Positions 54,530 through 64,000 of a stretch of 64,000 bases of DNA are shown piece after piece. This stretch comes from Anopheles merus. Taxonomy: Eukaryota > Arthropoda > Insecta > Diptera > Culicidae. The position numbers were made by a program, and so were the translations under genes. Numbering within the stretch: position 1 is the first letter of the stretch; every line of letters begins with the position of its first letter. The DNA is taken from NCBI RefSeq assembly GCF_017562075.2, contig NC_054085.1:10014259-10078258 (forward strand), read 5' to 3'. The notes under the pieces are model-generated. The model did not search any database. It was not told the origin of the DNA and saw nothing but the letters and a program-made list of their open reading frames with translations.

Positions 54530-54552
54530 AATCGTGAAGGGCTCCATTATTA

Positions 54553-54902
54553 AGGCCGGAGTACATTGTCCGTACTCGTTAGTGTAATTTCGATTTTCAC
54601 TAACACATCTGGTGGCGGCTGGTGGAAGCTATTTCGTTCATTGGGGGAGTGGTCGTGCTGGATCTCAAATTTAAGCAGTTTTTTCACCTTTTTTTATGCG
54701 AAAATGGCTGAAATTCTTGCACAACATATTTATCTATCAATAACAAATCTTTCCCAGTCCAGTTTAAACAAAAAGCATGGAAGAATAACATATTTTCTGA
54801 AGCAGCTTCAACTTGTTCGGCTAAATGCTTCGGTCAGCCGCCGCCCGATGCGCTAGTGAAATCAAAATTACACTAGCGAGTACGGACAATGTCCCCCGGC
54901 CT
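54553..54902. mobile_element. MITE with about 70 bp TIRs and TTA target duplication (PIF/Harbinger-like)
   Basis: The left end aggccggagtacattgtccg is mirrored by the right end, which in reverse complement reads aggccgggggacattgtccg. Similarity extends about 70 bp inward (ctcgttagtgtaatttcg versus ctcgctagtgtaattttg, then ggcggc). TTA flanks both ends, at 54550-54552 and 54903-54905. A 3-bp TTA/TWA duplication is typical of PIF/Harbinger elements. At 350 bp with no transposase this is a non-autonomous element. The internal open frame at 54566-54856 starts inside the TIR and has no known motif. Confidence 0.85.
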
Positions 54903-55019
54903 TTAGGGTTTTTAGAGCTAAGTCAAATCTCCTCACAAAATTGTGAAGTTTAAGTTATTCACGAAATTGTTTTTTATTGTTTTAAAAGTAAACACTTTCA
55001 TTTAAACATTCTTTTGGGA

Positions 55020-55215
55020 CAGAAACCTTCTTCTTCTTATTCTATTTGGCGTAACGTCATACGCGGACATATTGCTGGCCTTTACAGGCTTTTAATACTT
55101 AGTTCACATTACCACTCAGCCGAATAGTCAAATCCTTGCTACAGGAGGACGGCCCATTCTAGACTTGAACCCATGACGGGCATTTTATTGAGTCGTTTGA
55201 GTTGACGAATGTACA
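55020..55215 (-). mobile_element. tRNA-derived SINE, reverse orientation
   Basis: On the minus strand it reads gccgtcatgggttcaagtct-type B-box sequence (ggttcaagtct complementary to 55161-55171). The body then contains agcctgtaaaggcc (complementary to about 55081-55094) and ends in an a/g-rich tail (aagaagaag, 55028-55036). The B-box context cccgtcaTgggttcaa matches the fragment at 59780-59800. It lies about 120 bp from the Harbinger-like MITE. Confidence 0.7.
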
Positions 55216-58200
55216 ATGGAACCACCCCCATTACAATGGGACAGAAACTTAAAACCCACGAAACAAAACCGGATAACAACCCAACGGGACAAAAGTAGAA
55301 AGCTTGGAGCAAAATAATCGTTTGTCTCCCTCTATCCTCTATACCGCGGTTACTTGCACTCATGCGCGAGCGCTCGAGTGTATTCTCTCAGAACTGAGTA
55401 TTCGCAGTTCAACTGATTTTAAGCAACCAAAGTAGAACGGGAAGTAGAAGGCTACTTCATATTCTACTTTCCTTACTACTTTCGAGCGTTTTGACTCGCT
55501 TGGGACACAGTCAAACAAGCCTCAAGGGGAAAAGCTTCAATATCGCAACAAGGAACGGTCATGATTGTGAGCAAATAGAAAAAAAATAATCGAAACACAA
55601 ACCCCAATCATGTGTCTCAAAGTCCTCAAACATTTACATATAACAAGGCTTTTGAAGATTTAAGAAATATAGGTTTTCGGGATTTTTAAAACTAAAAATT
55701 AAACAGATTTAAATACAATTCCTCGAAAGGGGTTAATACGGCCAGGCCGTAATAAAAAAAATTAACAAACAATAAAGAAGACTTTTGACAAACTAGATCC
55801 AATTGACCTAAATATGCTTACAGTTGCTAAATATACTCTACAAATTTCAATATAAATCCATTAATTTTCTCGCTCTCTGTAAACACCAATAAATGCATCG
55901 TAAACAAAGAGCAATCTAGCCAGCAGTTCGGCAGTTTCCATATCCCCCGTCCAAGTCAATTTTCGAAGTCAAAATATTTCATTCGAAAGCACTTGCTCGC
56001 CACACACATATATTATTCCACTCATTATCCACGCAATACATTGCCAGCTGCAAGAAGTAGCAACAGAGTAGGCTCATTTGCATGAAAATAAGTGCACTTG
56101 TATTGATTTATGCCACCGAGACTAGTCGTCCCCGGCCGTCCTTGTGCCCTTGCTGCCTCCCGCTCTGCCCAGTGTAGAGTGTCCTCCGCGGGCCCGGGCC
56201 CATTCATTATAATAATTTTTGAACCACGATATTCACTTTTCGACCGATCGGAATAAATGAGGCTTGCACACTGTGTATGCTCAAGCACACACAAGCACTC
56301 GCACGCACAACGACGCACATCCTTGGTTTACCCAAAACACGGGCGGTTCGATAAGCGGCTGCGGCTGGGTAGCTTTCGAGGCTGGTTGAGCCGTCGAGGT
56401 TGAGCCGCTGAGAGCGGACCAAAACCAAACGTCGGCTGTCCAACAGTGACCGTGCTCATGTGTCTCTCTATCATCGCACCGAAAACTTTTCGCACCAGCA
56501 CCAGTGGGAAAGCTTTCATGCATATTTATAAATAATGCAAAATTATGTTTGACCCACACACACACACACACGGTGTGCCGAGCACAGTCGAGTACAGTAC
56601 CGCGCAGCGTATGTGCTGCATGCGTACCGGTCTATCGGTGACCTTCCAACTCGGTACCGAAAAGGGGTTGTTGTTTTTTTGCGCCATCATTCACCTTCCC
56701 CACGTCCACTGCACGTCCACTGCAAACACCGGTACCACCGGCGGGTTATCAAAACCTAATGAAACGGCTAAAATGACACATACGACGGGTACGTTGGTTC
56801 TGTGCTCGGCTCACTTCAAACTCGCTCTTTATGCCTTCAGCACGCCCCAAATCACCTTCATAACGATGCGGGAGCTGCTGAAAGCGGATGCGGACGCTAG
56901 CCTACAGTTAGGTTGGGCTTTCCCTGCTCCCCACACCTCACCTCGCTTCCTACAAAATGTACTCTTTTCCCACGGTGAAGCGATATCTCCGTCCGCGCCA
57001 TTTCGCAGAACGTGTGGCATTTTCCGACAGAAAGTTTCATTATTGCCGGGCGGACCTCATGTTTGGATTCGGTAATTAAACCACCAGGGCCGTCACCCGT
57101 CGGTTTGCCAACCGAAAATGGCCCTTAAAAAAGGGACCATGCGGTGTGTGTGTGTGTGTGTTAAAACGAGGCTTTCGTCGATCTTTGTCTACGTCGGTGG
57201 GGTGCCTTTAGTTGCGCTTGAAGGGTAGATCGGGTTCGAAATAATTATAGTAAAGAAATCGAGCGGAATGTTTAAACCGTAAATAAACCGGTACGGTACT
57301 GCGGGCTCCCCGCTTTCTCTGCAAACTCTATTGTGAAGGTGGCCAAGTGGATCGAAAATGGCCAGTCGGCACGGATGTTTCCATTAATGATCTGGCGTGT
57401 TGTGGAGCTTACACGTGCGTGCTAGTTGCTTTTATTGTGCCTTTTCCGGTTCTACCTGTCCAGGGGCATCTTACGACTTGGTAGAAACGGCATAAACTCT
57501 CACACACACACATATATACAACAGTGTGTCTTTCATTGAGCACAAGTACAACTCATAATCCAATTAGACTCCAAAACTAATCCCTTTTGCTGGGCGCAAC
57601 AACCGGCCGGAAATGGGAATGGTTCGGGGAAGGATAAGACAGCATAAGGCCCGACAGAATGCATTATGGAGTTTCCGGGGCTTTCATTCTTTATTTCATA
57701 ACGAAAGCGGGAGCGTGAAAGGGTGTGGCTGATTGTAGCAGGTTTACTAGTGAGACTGGTCTTTAAAAGCTAATGCATTGAGCAAAACCATTCAAATTCA
57801 ATTTCATGCACCTTAATGGAGTTGAAAATTGATTTTCATATCATACTCCATTCTGAACCGAAGCTCAAAACTCTAAACAACAATAACACGCCAGTTACTT
57901 CAATTACGTACCAGCTTTAAAATGTCATTCACAGCCAGCTTTCGGCAGAACGGTGTCATTCATTCTCATGGCTCACCATTCATCTTCATCTCTTGCTGTT
58001 GTCCGTTTCTCAAAACTCTGCTAAAAATGGGTCCATTATTAAACAGAAATAGTCCCTGCTGCAGCTTAAGTTATTTTCGATAGCTCGTACTGCTCGACAA
58101 CAACAAAAAAAGGCTAAGCCCGCCTGCACTACACTTCCGGCTGGTGGATGATGTGCAGAGGATGTGAGATTTATGGTAAATATTGCGTTACCATTGCTCA

Positions 58201-58458
58201 AATTTCTCATCTTCCCACCACCCGAGGCTCTGGGATCGTATGTATGCTACAAGTGTAGTGCGATATGCAAGATAGGGCAGCAACACAACAGCAACAACGA
58301 CAACACCAACCTGTAAAAGAAGCAACCATGATGTGGCTAGAAATTCCATTCCGGGAGCCTGGGTTGCCGTGCATGGGGATGAGGTCTCTGCAGCGGACGA
58401 CCATCGTGTTCAGTACTCAGACGATGAACGCAAAGGTAGAAACGAGATCCTGACTCAA

Positions 58459-58484
58459 CACACACACACACACACACACACAAA
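58459..58484. repeat. (CA)n microsatellite
   Basis: A CA run followed by an interrupted extension to about 58497. Confidence 0.88.
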
Positions 58485-59272
58485 CACGCACACACATCCG
58501 CCTCAACAAGCAAGTGGGAGCCAAAGCTACGTGCAGAATCTTCACGCAAACAATACTCTCAGGCTGCTCAGACTTGCTGCTAGAGACCGAGGCTGGAGAA
58601 AAAAGTGCATATGACGGCATACCAGACCACATAGCATAACTTTTGCTCGCCGATGATATTCCATATCAGTGCCTCCAACCTAGCTAGACCAGTATTCGAA
58701 GTGTGTGAAAAAATTGCTTACCCTTGCACATCGGCCCCGTAGGTTGGAGCGTTTAAGGGGAAGCGGTGGAGTGAAGCGCTAAACCTCATCTGGGACGGTG
58801 ATTGTCCGAATCGGTACACACACTTACACCAGGATCGCAATCAGATCAAATCAAATCGAATCGTGACGACGTCGGCTACTCGCCCTACTTGCCTTCCTTC
58901 AGAAAGCACACCCCCGTACAAGAAAAAAAAACACGTAAGAAAACGAGAAGTGAAACACACAAGCCCGGCCCGACCAGGCCCGGGAATGAATGCTGGCAGG
59001 AAATTGTGCAACCTCATCATATCCATCTCAGAGCGGCACACACTCACCCACAAGCACGCACGCATACAGTGCTGACACCGGAATTGGCTTGAAACTCGTC
59101 CACTGCACTGTATGGTGCCACCATGGTGCAGGAGAGTGAGGGGCGAGGAGCGGTCAAATGGCTCATAAAAATGTTTACTTATTTGTCAAGGATATTTGCA
59201 ACGACCAGAAGCATGTTTTATGATTGGTTCAAGTGCAATCAAAGCCACATACCCGGAACCACGTCTCTACAA

Positions 59273-59276
<4 letters not shown>

Positions 59277-59312
<36 letters not shown>
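59277..59312. repeat. (GT)n microsatellite
   Basis: A perfect GT run in intron 1. Confidence 0.9.
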
Positions 59313-59314
<2 letters not shown>

Positions 59315-59724
59315 TGTGTATTTGAGAAGGTGTAACTGTGTGCGTGCTACACACAACACCTTCCAAGAAGCACGCTGTAGTGCCAAACTGTGCCAACCGG
59401 TTTCGAGACGGCAAGCTGGAAGAGCTTTTCGCTGTTCACTTCACCAAGCATCATGCATTTTGATTACACACCCAGTGAACTGGATTTGATTCGTGTGCGC
59501 TATGGAGACGTAGGTGTGTGGATGTGTATGTGAAAAGGTATGAGAATTGGATTTTCTTACTTAAAGTATTGAAGCGCGTTGAAAAAGTACTATAATGTTG
59601 ATTCGATGTTCGAGTTTAAATCCAATGGAAAGGGCGTTGTATGTTGGTGCCGTGACCAGGATACACTACACAAGATCTTTTTTCTAGTGCTTGTGATGGG
59701 TTTGTTTGCTTGTTTATTATGGTA

Positions 59725-59860
59725 ATAATTTGCTATCGGGCTGTATGGGCTTAAGATCAAATTGCACAACTGAATAATATGCCCGTCACGGGTTCAAACC
59801 CCGAAGGGACCGAACCTCCGATACATAATACCAAATATCCTGCTTTGGTATCAGTTGCAC
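59725..59860 (+). mobile_element. tRNA-derived SINE fragment
   Basis: The stretch atgcccgtcacgggttcaaa (59779-59798) matches the B-box region of the SINE at 55020-55215 (atgcccgtcatgggttcaag). The A-box side is not recognisable and the 3' body has diverged. It could be mistaken for a tRNA pseudogene, but no acceptor stem pairing is evident. Confidence 0.5.
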
Positions 59861-59902
59861 CCATCAGTAGTTTATGGCATGTCGACAACAACAGCAATTA
59901 TA

Positions 59903-60117
59903 CAGTCTAAACTCACTGGTTGAACTTCGATTCTCTGCCAACTATTGAATATATGCTTTTTAGTTGGCATGTTTTTCCATGCAAAAAAATCTGTAATTTT
60001 TCTCGATGAGCCAAGATATTTTTGTGAAATTAAAAAAAAAACAGTTTTTCCATACAAACGCATTTTTAATTGAACTGTCAGCCAACTTTTGAGCGTTCAA
60101 CTATTGAATTCCAACTG
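59903..60117. mobile_element. MITE of 215 bp with CAGT ends and TA duplication (pogo/Tigger-like)
   Basis: The element starts cagtctaaactcactggttg and its right end in reverse complement starts cagttggaattcaatagttg. Both continue with gaac-ctc and gccaac-type matches, giving imperfect TIRs of about 40 bp. TA flanks both ends (59901-59902 and 60118-60119). CAGT termini with TA duplication are characteristic of the Tc1/mariner superfamily, especially pogo/Tigger. It is too short for a transposase. The family assignment rests on the termini only. Confidence 0.7.
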
Positions 60118-60444
60118 TATACCAAAATATGAGTAAGATGAAGTAAAAGAAATTTTTAACTTGTATTTAAACTTTAAACTCTTTTTACAGCTCGCTTTAG
60201 CTTATATTTGATATAAGATTTATTAGATATTTTGTATAATATGCTTGTTTTAGTCGTTGTTGACAAATATTGTCGTGTAAAAAGAAGTCAAAAAATAAAA
60301 CATGCTGTTTATTGTTCGGCAAAGATATTTGAAAATATGGAATATCTGCTTTATTTTGGAAACAAGTTTACTTGATATGCATACAATTTTAAAAAGGCTC
60401 ACAGAATAAGGTAAATTCATAAAGTGCCATAGCGAAATCAATCC

Positions 60445-60600
60445 TTGGCGGTCTTGTGATTGAGCTATGAACTCATATGATTTAATAACATGGACTCATC
60501 ATGCGTTCAAACCTCATATCTTATATCACATATCTAAGTCTAATTAGCCTAAATGTATCCCGGCATGTTCGTGTATAACGCTAAACCAAGTCGAATTAAA
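60445..60600 (+). mobile_element. tRNA-derived SINE, diverged
   Basis: A-box-like tggcggtcttgtgattgagc is followed by B-box-like atgcgttcaaacctcatat (60501-60519). The latter matches the copy at 16350 (gtgcgttcaagcctcatat). An AT-rich 3' end (aaataaatttaaaaaataaa) could be its tail. Boundaries are approximate. Confidence 0.55.
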
Positions 60601-61531
60601 ATAAATTTAAAAAATAAACTCTTCAAGGCCATCCAAAAAACATCTTACTGTAAAATTCAAAATGTAAGAAGACTAAACATTGTAAAAGAATGATTTTGGT
60701 GATGTGATCAGCATAAATATTTGTTTTATTTTTGGATAGTTCTGTCAGATGTATCTGCTGCAATTTAACGATAAAGTTTATATGTCATCTAAATTTAAAG
60801 TCTTCCACTATTGATTCCCTTTTTGCTTCAGTGGCTTCAAGAACAGTAAAAGAAACCCCTACCAAGCCTATAATCAACTCTTTTTGCGTTCTTTCGCGAA
60901 TTTTGTTGCAGTGTGAAATGATTTCTTAACCTTTCAATGTATAGAGGGCGAACCCTGCTCAAAACTCACTGCAAAAGCCCGTGTCGGTCGTGGTGGATAC
61001 TTTTGATAAATGAAGCCGCCGTGCAGAGGTCAAACAATTACCGGAACCCTTCTTCACAAATTTGCCCAAACCGAACCGCTGGAGTGGATAGGCAAGAAGA
61101 AAAAAAAACTACGCAACGTTCAGCCAAAATTATTTTTAAACCACTCTTGTACACCCTGCCCCACCCGGAAAGCTTAGCTTCGAACATCCGACGGGCAAGT
61201 GGAATATATTCTTTTTTTTTTTTTTGCTGCTGTGTGTGTGTTTAATTTCCCTTCATTTTTACGAGCTCGCTCGCTTCCGAACGAGGCCAATGGGAAGTAG
61301 ATCTTGTGGGTTAACATTTATCGCAAAGGCATTTTTCTTGCTCACCTCATTTTCACTCACATGTTTGCGTTACGCGGTGGCGCACAGTGCCTGCGTTAGA
61401 AACTTTCACCATTCCCACCCACCCACAGCACGTGGCGGGAGGGTTGTGCAAAACTTGAAAATGGTATGGAACTAGGGGGAGATGGAAAGATGGGTGCGCA
61501 GGGTCATGCGAAAATAATTAATCAAACTTAC

Positions 61532-62262
61532 CGAAACGTCAGCGTGGTCAGCGGACGGTATGATTTATGGCTGCTTAGGTCGGCCATCGGCGTGCCCCAG
61601 AAGTCGTTGCGGAACACCTGCGCCACCGGGCCCGTCCCGAGCACGTCCTTGTTGAGCGTGATGGCCGGGATGTCGTCGTGCACAAAGTCGCCCTGGATGC
61701 CGTTCAGATAGCAGAGGGTCGCAATTAGCCCGACGAGCAGGTACATGCACCAGCGCTGCTCGTCGCCCCGGTCGCCCGCCGGGTGCGACGCCCGCCGTCG
61801 GCCGGTGGTGCATTCGGCCACGCTCGCACAGCACCCGTCCGTCGATGGTTTGTGGTGCTGGTGATGGTGGTTGTTATTAAGAGCATCTTCTAGCTGTGCT
61901 GCTTTTTCTGAGGCACTCAACGGCGACGGTGATGACGCCGGCGACGATTTCAAAATGGATGATATCGAGCAGCACCGTTGGCACGGAAAGGACGCTGATG
62001 ATGATGGTGATGGTGATGGCGATGGTGATGAGGAGCCGTTCATGAAGCGGAATGCCGACGGGGAGGACGATGAGGTTGCCATGCAGGACAGACACAGGGA
62101 GCGATGGTCGGGTGCCGCTGATGAGGATGCTAATGTTGTCGGTTGGAAGGAGGACTGATGAGGAGCGGGAGGGGAAGTGGAAGGTGGTTGGTGAAGGGTA
62201 TGATGCTGGTGACGAGTGCCCGGCTGCACCGGATTGTACACGATCGTCACGCGACGCTTCAT
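61532..62262 (-). CDS. Tmtc: TMTC-family O-mannosyltransferase, first coding exon (N-terminus, TM1, luminal DD motif)
   Basis: This exon gives 244 residues, with the last Arg codon split CG|N at the donor (gtaagt, ending at 61531). I chose the ATG at 62260-62262 (MKRRVTIVYNP, G at -3). The open frame continues upstream to 62298, but only to a GTG. Residues about 1-170 are low complexity (Ser/Pro runs, HHH and NNN runs). TM1 is about 172-189 (MYLLVGLIATLCYLNG). It is followed by GDFVHDD (D196, D197) and NDFWGTPM, then SHKSYRPLTTLTFR at the exon end. FVHDD and SHKSYRPLT are hallmarks of the TMTC family. These are multi-pass ER proteins of the GT-C fold that O-mannosylate cadherins, with the acidic pair in the first luminal loop. 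TM1 in the family usually lies close to the N-terminus, so the 170-residue leader is unusual; MATSSSS, MNGSSS or MYLLVG are later possible starts. It resembles TMTC1 more than TMTC3/4 by eye, but the subfamily is not settled. Confidence 0.93.
61996..62031. repeat. Coding trinucleotide/hexanucleotide repeat in exon 1
   Basis: On the plus strand this is an imperfect run of gat/ggt units. In coding sense it is (cca tcN)n, giving the SPSPSPSPSSS run in the low-complexity N-terminus. Repeats of this kind often vary in length between alleles. Confidence 0.75.
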
Positions 62263-62651
62263 GCCGTTTCTACACAGGTTTGCCTTGCAAACGCACACTC
62301 ACAGACACACGCACACACACAGACACAAACCCCCGTTCTGCCCGGAAGGGTTTTGAGCTCACTCGACCGATTTCTTGCACCGCGTTGGACAATTTTTTCT
62401 CATCTTTCCAACGGGAGCATTCTTTGATTATTTTCACTATTTCCTATTTTACTCCACTACACAACGCAATAACACCCGCTTTCAAACACAGACTTGCAGC
62501 GCACTCGACTTGCAATTTCTAAGCTTTGCAATTTTCTATTAATTTCCGCACAGACACCCACACAAACACACAGACACGCACACAATTCACTGCAAGCTCG
62601 CACCAACGGGTACTAATTTCATCGCGCTACAGCTGCACTTCAGCCACTAAA

Positions 62652-62686
62652 CCCTGCACAGAGAGAGAGATAGAGAGAGAGAGAGT
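62652..62686 (-). promoter_or_regulatory. Possible 5'UTR splice acceptor after a CT tract
   Basis: Read on the minus strand, a CT repeat of about 27 bases is followed directly by gtgcag|ggttt, with the AG at plus-strand positions 62654-62655. This is a good polypyrimidine tract plus acceptor. If used, the first coding exon would start at 62653 with about 390 nt of 5'UTR, and the transcription start would lie further right. Transcript evidence is needed to decide. Confidence 0.3.
62660..62686. repeat. (GA)n tract upstream of the TMTC start
   Basis: A GA run with one TA interruption. On the coding strand it is a CT tract adjoining a possible splice acceptor. Confidence 0.85.
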
Positions 62687-64000
62687 GGAAAAGAAACGTG
62701 TAAGAGTTGGTGGAGGTGCAGCTGAAACACACTTCAAAGTGTACGGTGCAGATCTATGTTTCAATGGGTCAGTGTGTGTGTTTCGTTGCGAACAGCCCGC
62801 CTTCAGTCTTATCAGCGAACGTGTCCAGCTATTTCCGCGGTCCAGGACTTTCTTGTGCTTTTCCGGATGTTAGAGATAACAGGAAGCTAAGGAGAATGCG
62901 CAATCAGAGCCATCATCCCACCACCGGAAGTACACTGGGTGAGGGTTTTTTCCACTTCCGTTTTCCCGATCACCATACACACACATCGGACAACAACCAT
63001 TCATCATTAATGGATACCGGTGACCCAACCCAACAGCAGTCCCGGGAGAGTTTCAAGAGCGACCGGAACCACTGACGGAAGGATCCGGGGATCTGTGTCC
63101 ACTGACAGCGGTACTTTGTGGATGTGGAAAACAAATCTTTCCGCCTTTTTGCCTGCTTTCCTCCGTTCGATAGAGAGTGGGGGTTCGTCGCTTGCTTCAT
63201 TCACAGACGCAGGCAAGCTGCCGGATACTTTGCCATCCATCGGTCCATCGGTAAGGCAAATGGTGGAAACTCTCGAAGGAATTCATCCTGCGGTAGGTTT
63301 TCTCATTTTATAGCTTCGTTAGTTTTATCCTTCCAGCGTCGCCTCCCGCATTTCGCCCCGTGAAACGTGATGTCTGAAAGAAAGCAAAGCAAAAAAAACA
63401 CAATTCTATTAGTGCAAAGATAGGAAAAAGAAGGAATTTCGAAACATAAATACGGATGATAGAACTAAGCGGACGGAAGCCGCCCGGGCTTGAATCCGTC
63501 GGTTGTGCTCAGCCGGAAAGCTTGTGTTTTGATTTATTCACGGTTTGCTACGATTTCCTCGCCGAGCCCGTGTATGGTGGGATCTCGGGCTCACTCACCC
63601 GAGCCCCGTACATGTTCACCGCGGAGTGTGAGATAAATTTAAATCCACCACATGCACGCATCTCCATTTTTGAGCAGATAAAGAGGCTGGTTCCTTCCCA
63701 CGGTTCGAGCACGCTTAGAAGGGAACGAATTTTTAAACCTACCCAAAAACAGTGGAAGACATTTTACCAGGAAACGGCAGACATTGCCATCTTTAAATGG
63801 TAAGAAAATTTGCCCTCCTCTTAACGAACAGAGAAGAAAACACTTTGCCGCTTCTCAGGCTGGGAAGTAAATGAAAAAATAAATACTTTATTTCATTAGT
63901 TCCTGCAGCCCACTTCCCCGTGCGGAACCTTTTTTTTTTTTTGGCGAGATCGCACACAGATTGAGTTCAGCTGTTTATGACGCTGGATGGCTCGGATTGG

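Larger units (their letters stand above)
34074..61531 (-). other. TMTC intron 1 (about 27.5 kb)
   Basis: The donor gtaagt follows exon 1 at 61531 and the acceptor precedes exon 2 copy B at 34074-34075. The length agrees with the collapsed path through copy A (8989 + 18503 bp). Beyond 43028 it is single copy and carries the LINE, SINE and MITE insertions listed separately. Stretches 46.2-49.5, 51.2-53.6 and 55.9-59.5 kb are GC-richer and non-coding by eye; 43.0-44.2 kb is mixed. Stretches 49.5-50.9 and 53.6-54.5 kb are AT-rich with nothing identified except the foldback at 54429-54529. Confidence 0.75.
62263..64000 (-). promoter_or_regulatory. TMTC 5'UTR and upstream region, no defined core promoter
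   Basis: This is upstream of the chosen ATG. It contains CA-rich stretches (62290-62330, 62550-62582) and a GA tract on the plus strand (CT on the coding strand) at 62660-62686. I cannot place a TATA box or initiator with any confidence. Open frames on either strand (for example 62707-63075, 63020-63313, 63456-63803) show no known motif. Confidence 0.4.

Noticed and set aside
54566..54856. 96-codon open frame inside the Harbinger-like MITE
   Set aside because: It begins and ends within the terminal inverted repeats and has no transposase motif; it is too short to be functional.
58265..58614. Overlapping frames with a QQQQ stretch and a HTHTHT run
   Set aside because: Their composition comes from CAA-rich and CA-repeat sequence. 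No conserved domain or convincing splice sites were seen.
59779..59801. tRNA gene suggested by a B-box-like sequence
   Set aside because: No cloverleaf with paired acceptor and anticodon stems could be drawn, and the same sequence is part of the SINE family at 55020.
61871..62158. Acidic DGDGDGDG open frame on the plus strand
   Set aside because: It is the antisense shadow of the low-complexity Ser/Pro region of TMTC exon 1, which is the frame supported by conserved motifs and a splice donor.

Overview
This window is intronic and exonic DNA from a eukaryote, most likely a mosquito of the Anopheles type. The evidence is GT-AG introns, abundant CA/GA/GT microsatellites, tRNA-derived SINEs, short TIR elements with TA or TTA target duplications, LINE remnants, and an insect-like protein. 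There is no prokaryotic gene organisation, and almost all open frames of 60-200 codons here are chance frames.

I can support one protein-coding gene, on the minus strand. It is a member of the TMTC family (transmembrane and TPR repeat-containing; ER O-mannosyltransferases of the GT-C fold). The first coding exon is at 61532-62262. It carries a long low-complexity N-terminus, TM1 and the luminal FVHDD and SHKSYRPLT motifs. Exon 2 (HPIHTEA) and exon 3 (VTGIVGRAD) each occur twice, at 33896-34073/25229-25305 and at 15234-15411/6502-6575. Exon 4 is at 1586-1904 and has two apparent single-base deletions. Exon 5 is at 1316-1505 and holds the DUF1736 core, LCPSTLSHDWQMGSIPLV. The TPR-encoding 3' part lies to the left of position 1.

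The main large-scale structure is an 18.6 kb direct duplication that exactly abuts a 100-N gap: 5773-24400 (copy A) equals 24501-43028 (copy B). The end of the left contig equals the start of the right contig, which is a dovetail overlap. The copies differ by SNPs, microsatellite lengths and small indels in the middle, and by many one-base indels near the contig ends. I read this as two unmerged haplotype contigs, not a biological tandem duplication. The real locus would then be 1-24400 followed by 43029-64000, with single copies of exons 2 and 3 and introns of about 27.5, 8.7, 4.6 and 0.08 kb.

The large first intron (34074-61531 in the copy B path) holds most of the mobile DNA. It contains a decayed non-LTR reverse transcriptase with YAGD in place of YADD (44740-45400), a 350 bp Harbinger-like MITE (54553-54902), a 215 bp pogo/Tigger-like MITE (59903-60117) and several tRNA-derived SINEs of apparently one family. 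The copied segment contains one more SINE and a probable LINE 3' end inside a decayed inverted repeat. Sequence upstream of exon 1 (62263-64000) is 5'UTR/promoter territory, with a possible 5'UTR splice acceptor next to a CT tract.

I found no new biological system. The most useful observations are the assembly artefact, the fact that it would be frame-neutral and so hard to see in an automated gene model, and the newly delimited TIR elements.
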